Origin: RGIG8597 sp050872545
GTDB taxonomy: Bacteria; Spirochaetota; GWE2-31-10
Length of the DNA stretch: 9,878 bases
Direction of reading: 5' to 3'
Assembly (NCBI GenBank): GCA_050872545.1
Contig: JBNMHA010000087.1
Coordinates: 1-9,878, forward strand
Shown here one piece after another: positions 7,501-9,878 of this stretch; positions within the stretch are counted from its first letter, which is position 1; each line of letters starts with the position of its first letter. The notes below the pieces were generated by a model that worked only from the letters and a program-made list of their open reading frames with translations, was not told the DNA's origin and searched no databases. Made by a program: the position numbers and the translations under genes.

Positions 7501-8095
7501 CCATCGGGATTTTGCATTTATTGGCTATTTGCGCCAACATAGGAAGAATTCGTTGTTCTTCTTCCAGCCCGTGATATTGAAGTTCAATAAAAAAATTACC
7601 ATTGCCGAATAAATCTCTGAAATAACAAGCAATTTGTTCTGCTTTTTCTGTATCGCCTTCCAGCAGCGCAGACGGAATCTCACCACCGAGACATGCCGAC
7701 AAACAAATCAAATTCTCATGATATTTTTCAAGCACTTCACGGTCTATACGCGGTTTATAATAGTAACCTTCAGTAAACCCAATGGAATTTAAAGCTATCA
7801 GATTGCGGAATCCTTCGTAATTTTTCGCAAGCAAAATCAGATGATAACGGTGTTTGTCCTTATCAAAACGTGAACCGCTTGTCATATAGAATTCCGAGCC
7901 AATAATCGGTTTTATCTTGTTTTTCTTACATTCTTTATAAAACTCAACGGCACCGAACATGTTTCCATGATCGGTAATCGCCACAGAATCCATGCCCAAT
8001 TCTTTCACACGCTTAACCAATTCAGGAATTTTAATCATTCCGTCCAGAAGCGAATATTCGGTATGATTATGCAAATGTACAAAATTATATTTCAC
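4502..8095 (-). CDS. dnaE: DNA polymerase III subunit alpha (replicative polymerase)
   Basis: This is the 1197-residue catalytic subunit of the replicative DNA polymerase. Domains in order: an N-terminal PHP domain (about 4-275); the C-family polymerase core with GPGRGSGAGS (390-399), the catalytic pair D434/D436 in PDFDVDF and the third aspartate D598 in KMDFLGL; a helix-hairpin-helix region (ALNGIKGVGEVAA, 873-885); a clamp-binding pentapeptide QMGLF (959-963); an OB fold (about 1025-1110); and a C-terminal domain probably contacting tau. The PHP domain keeps every metal-ligand position known from actinobacterial DnaE1: H9, H11, D18, H43, E68, H85, C135, D203 and H205. A lysine/glutamate-rich stretch near 293-330 appears to be extra relative to E. 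coli DnaE (1160 residues). The start is GTG at 8095, overlapping the upstream stop codon in GTGA; no alternative fits, because HLHNH begins at residue 7. A weak GGAA lies eight bases upstream, so translational coupling is likely. Confidence 0.98.
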   Translation of the reverse strand: MKYNFVHLHNHTEYSLLDGMIKIPELVKRVKELGMDSVAITDHGNMFGAVEFYKECKKNKIKPIIGSEFYMTSGSRFDKDKHRYHLILLAKNYEGFRNLIALNSIGFTEGYYYKPRIDREVLEKYHENLICLSACLGGEIPSALLEGDTEKAEQIACYFRDLFGNGNFFIELQYHGLEEEQRILPMLAQIANKCKIPMAATNDAHYLNKDDAFTHEVLLCIGTKKTISDERRMRFGSNEFYFKSEEEMEKIFGTIPSSLSNTRVIADQCNVEISFPGPILPKFPVPDGLFSDEEIQKKFQEKKAKQEEPGFDEANKRSDEELLRLSKEELYLYKITNEGIRQRYGENPDSSIIERMDDELKTICRMQFPGYFLIVWDYIKHARDNGIWVGPGRGSGAGSIVAYALKITNIDPLKYDLLFERFLNPDRISMPDFDVDFCEERRGEVFDYVVEKYGRDKVSNIITFGKMKAKLVVRDVGRVLEIPLQRINQIGKMIPNAGKTLLKKMELPEGAELKSIYENGTQEEKRLLQMSIKLEGLTRQTGVHACGVVIGKEKITNYVPMQIVKDEKEGSAKKDENYVVTTQFPGPQLEECGLVKMDFLGLKTLTLQRNCLELLGREGINFDLNEIPLNDEKTMELFSRGDTIAIFQFESPGMRKHLSALKPSRLEDLVAMNALFRPGPMDYIPQFIRRKLGEEEIAYDHPMMEAYLKDTYGITVYQEQVMLLSRTLAGFTRGEADTLRKAMGKKMVDVMDKMKIKFHDGCMAKKEFVDGCGDKDPDKLIDKIWDDWKAFASYAFNKSHAVCYAYVAYQCGYLKAHYPVHFMAAVLSSEIRDPAKICFYINHSREIGIKVLPPDVNCSDVKFTVNKDSVVYALNGIKGVGEVAAVAIVEARKKVGKFKDFAHFLENVDLRVVNKAVADVLIRVGAFDSFGQKRKWMSENLESLLNDAQQRQEDERHGQMGLFDFAEMTEETVLEGVDADEWDEDYRLFEERDILGFFVTGNPLDKYKTFIREHCRYDSKSIKSLKIKGFSVSATIAGIVDSVKVRKNQAGETWAIVTISDNYGTFEAVIYKKQYEEFSLLLEPKKVVYLKLFCRKRGENQLSFNIDSVEDLSKKRFGEVTECHVYLRKTKAQVKELEDFRDDINRVPGTLKLLFHLNDNFDREHVLRAKGYTMPKDEEFSKMLEDKYRFIDKIRLL

Positions 8096-8991
8096 AGAAA
8101 AATTTCCATCCCTTCATAAGCCGGCACAGCTTTCAATCTGCCGTTTTTATTATTAACAAACCTGTCGCACATTCTTTTAAGCGCATCAAGTTTTTCATCG
8201 GTACGATTCGGGTCATGATGAAAAAACATAAGCTGCTTTACACCACTTTCCAAAGATTGTTGAATTGCATATTTATAAGTTGAATGTCCCCAACCGTAAA
8301 ATTTCGGAAATTCTTTTTCGGTGTACTGCGCGTCATGGATCAGTACATCAGAATCTTTAAAAAAGTTTTTTATACGTTCATTGCTTAACTGCGCTGTAAT
8401 TTCACCTTCTTCACAATTTTCAGGATCATCGGCAAAAAGATTGCGATACGGTTCATGGTCAAAACATGTACAAATAGATTTTCCCTGATATTCAAAGCGG
8501 TACCCAAGACATAAAATAGGATGATTTATGTAAATAAAACTGACTTTCACACCGCCGGGAAGCTCTAGATTGCCTTCTTTTAATTCATGATAACGAGTAA
8601 TGCATTCAAGTTGAGTAAAATTAACGGGAAAATGTTCGTAGTTCATCTGTCCGGCAACAATATCTTCTAAAGAATTGCCGAATGATACCGGTCCGTAAAT
8701 ATCCATTTCTGTAGACGGCACGTATATAGGTCCAAAAAAAGGCAATCCCATTATATGATCCCAATGAGTATGCGACAAAAATATATGACATTTAACAGGC
8801 TTTTTGACTGACGGATCTTTCAGAAGCGCAGCACCCAATGCACGAACTCCGGTACCTAAATCTACAATGATTTGGTAATCAGGAATGTCAGTCAAAATTT
8901 GAATTGAAGCTGTATTTCCGCCGTATTTTGATGTTTCAGCTCCCGGTACCGGAATCGACCCTCTTACACCCCAGAATTTTACACCAAACAT
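8092..8991 (-). CDS. MBL-fold metallo-hydrolase
   Basis: This 299-residue protein is a cytoplasmic metallo-beta-lactamase-fold enzyme. It opens with the conserved KFWGVRGSIPVPG segment (5-17) and VDLGTG (43-48), followed by the metal signature HTHWDH (74-79). Further metal-ligand candidates are H157 (NHP), D178 (CFDHE), H219-D220 (LIHDAQY), H236 (GWGHST) and H258-H259 (FFHHDP). The HDAQY / GWGHST / HHDP pattern is seen in phosphodiesterase-like MBL proteins related to RNase Z and PhnP. The active site looks intact, with a phosphodiester or similar ester as probable substrate, but it cannot be narrowed further; I see no RNase Z exosite arm. The ATG at 8991 has AAAGGAG (9005-8999) seven bases upstream, excellent for this organism. 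It starts 20 bp after the HDOD gene stop and its TGA is embedded in the dnaE start, so the three genes are very likely one transcript. Confidence 0.9.
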   Translation of the reverse strand: MFGVKFWGVRGSIPVPGAETSKYGGNTASIQILTDIPDYQIIVDLGTGVRALGAALLKDPSVKKPVKCHIFLSHTHWDHIMGLPFFGPIYVPSTEMDIYGPVSFGNSLEDIVAGQMNYEHFPVNFTQLECITRYHELKEGNLELPGGVKVSFIYINHPILCLGYRFEYQGKSICTCFDHEPYRNLFADDPENCEEGEITAQLSNERIKNFFKDSDVLIHDAQYTEKEFPKFYGWGHSTYKYAIQQSLESGVKQLMFFHHDPNRTDEKLDALKRMCDRFVNNKNGRLKAVPAYEGMEIFL

Positions 8992-9011
8992 GCATTTACT
9001 CCTTTGCTTTG

Positions 9012-9878
9012 TTAAATATTAAGGAAAACTTCAGCTTTTTTTACTCCTGCATCCGCATTAAGTGCTGCCTGGTTCAAATCTTCTTCAGTCAATCCCGTAA
9101 TTTCAATCACTTCCGAAATATCTTCATCTACTGCATAATCTCCCGCTGCACCGGGCCAAATTTTGTTGGAAATATTGTTCGCAATAAAAACAGTAGATAC
9201 CAAACGCTTAAACTGAGGCTGCGCATCTTCAACATGATGATGAAAAATAATTGTTTCGCGCAAATTTGTCGGCAATTTCCATAAATCAACAATTCTTTCG
9301 CCTAATTCGGAATGATTAATACACAAATATTTTGATTCCAGCTGATACAGAGGAAGTTTTTTCTTCTGCGAAAGGTCAACAATATCTTTATATCCTTCGG
9401 CAATCACAAAATCCAACGGAAGTTTTCCCACATCATGCAAAAGACCTGCTACAAAATATTCTTCTACCAGCTTAGGATCTATGTTTTGCCTAAGTGCCAA
9501 AAATTTTGCAAGAACGCCTACACCTACCGAATGACGCCAAAAAGATGTCATGTCCAATGCGCTGTTTTCGTTTTGCTTTTGGTTTACAGCCGAAATAACG
9601 CCTGCAGAAACAACCAAATTCTTTATGGTGTTGATTCCGAGCATTACTATTGCCCTGACGAGTGATGTAACACGGTTCGGCATTGAATAATATGCAGAAT
9701 TAACAAGTTTCAATACTTTTCCTGTTAATACCGGGTCTACAGATATTACATCATTGAGCATTTTTGCATCTACTTTCGGATTTTTCGACAGTTCCAAAAT
9801 GCGTGATACAGATACAGAAAGTGGCGGCATATCTTGAATAAATTTATTAATTTTTATCAGGTACTTATCTTCCAACAT
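9012..9878 (-). CDS. HDOD domain-containing protein
   Basis: The visible protein is 288 residues, almost entirely one HDOD domain. Typical features are the MPPLSVSVSRILELSKNP opening (17-34), the repeated-helix core VDPVLTGKVLKLVNSAYY (47-64), RAIVMLGINTIKNLVVS (75-91), FWRHSVGVGVLA (113-124), GLLHDVGKLPLD (145-156), NHSELGERIVDLWKLP (188-203) and FHHH (212-215). HDOD domains are relatives of HD hydrolases that mostly act as signalling or scaffolding modules in cytoplasmic regulatory networks; enzymatic activity is usually unproven. This copy retains H116, H148-D149, H189 and H213-H215, so metal binding is conceivable. The ATG is the last codon of the window, so its ribosome site cannot be seen and an earlier start is possible, though LIKINKFIQDMPPL at the N-terminus is normal for complete HDOD proteins. 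It lies first in the visible run toward dnaE. Confidence 0.88.
   Translation of the reverse strand: MLEDKYLIKINKFIQDMPPLSVSVSRILELSKNPKVDAKMLNDVISVDPVLTGKVLKLVNSAYYSMPNRVTSLVRAIVMLGINTIKNLVVSAGVISAVNQKQNENSALDMTSFWRHSVGVGVLAKFLALRQNIDPKLVEEYFVAGLLHDVGKLPLDFVIAEGYKDIVDLSQKKKLPLYQLESKYLCINHSELGERIVDLWKLPTNLRETIIFHHHVEDAQPQFKRLVSTVFIANNISNKIWPGAAGDYAVDEDISEVIEITGLTEEDLNQAALNADAGVKKAEVFLNI

Overview
The window is an A+T-rich bacterial segment in which every convincing gene lies on the minus strand, so transcription runs from high to low coordinates. The gene content and style fit a spirochaete, most likely Treponema or a close relative. The pointers are a lipoprotein with a relaxed, spirochaete-type lipobox, an SGNH/TPR membrane protein, HDOD and HD-GYP signalling proteins, and a DnaE of the HLHNH class. 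This assignment is inference from gene style, not from a marker gene.

In transcription order, the right half holds a compact four-gene unit: an HDOD-domain protein (9012-9878, its start codon falls exactly on the window edge), a metallo-beta-lactamase-fold hydrolase (8092-8991), the replicative DNA polymerase III alpha subunit dnaE (4502-8095, GTG start overlapping the preceding stop by 4 nt) and a 90-residue single-pass membrane protein with an acidic tail (4204-4476). It ends in a long hairpin followed by six U residues (about 4095-4178), the best terminator candidate in the window. Small gaps (20 and 25 nt) and the overlap suggest co-transcription.

The left half holds a second unit: a membrane-anchored SGNH-hydrolase-like protein with a C-terminal TPR-like region (2369-4057), a GAF-HD-GYP protein predicted to sense a ligand and hydrolyse cyclic di-GMP (1126-2304), a putative lipoprotein of unknown function that overlaps it (327-1166), and the first 92 codons of an inositol-monophosphatase-family gene (1-278) that runs off the window.

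The window is densely coding. The only intergenic stretch above 100 bp is 4058-4203, which contains the hairpin; no stretch above 300 bp lacks a gene. I see no tRNA, rRNA, insertion sequence, CRISPR array or riboswitch. The region looks like ordinary chromosomal housekeeping plus signalling genes. The points most worth a second look are the hairpin, whose arm differences are almost all G-U compatible in minus-strand RNA only, the unrecognised lipoprotein and small membrane protein, and the layout that couples dnaE translation to an MBL hydrolase.
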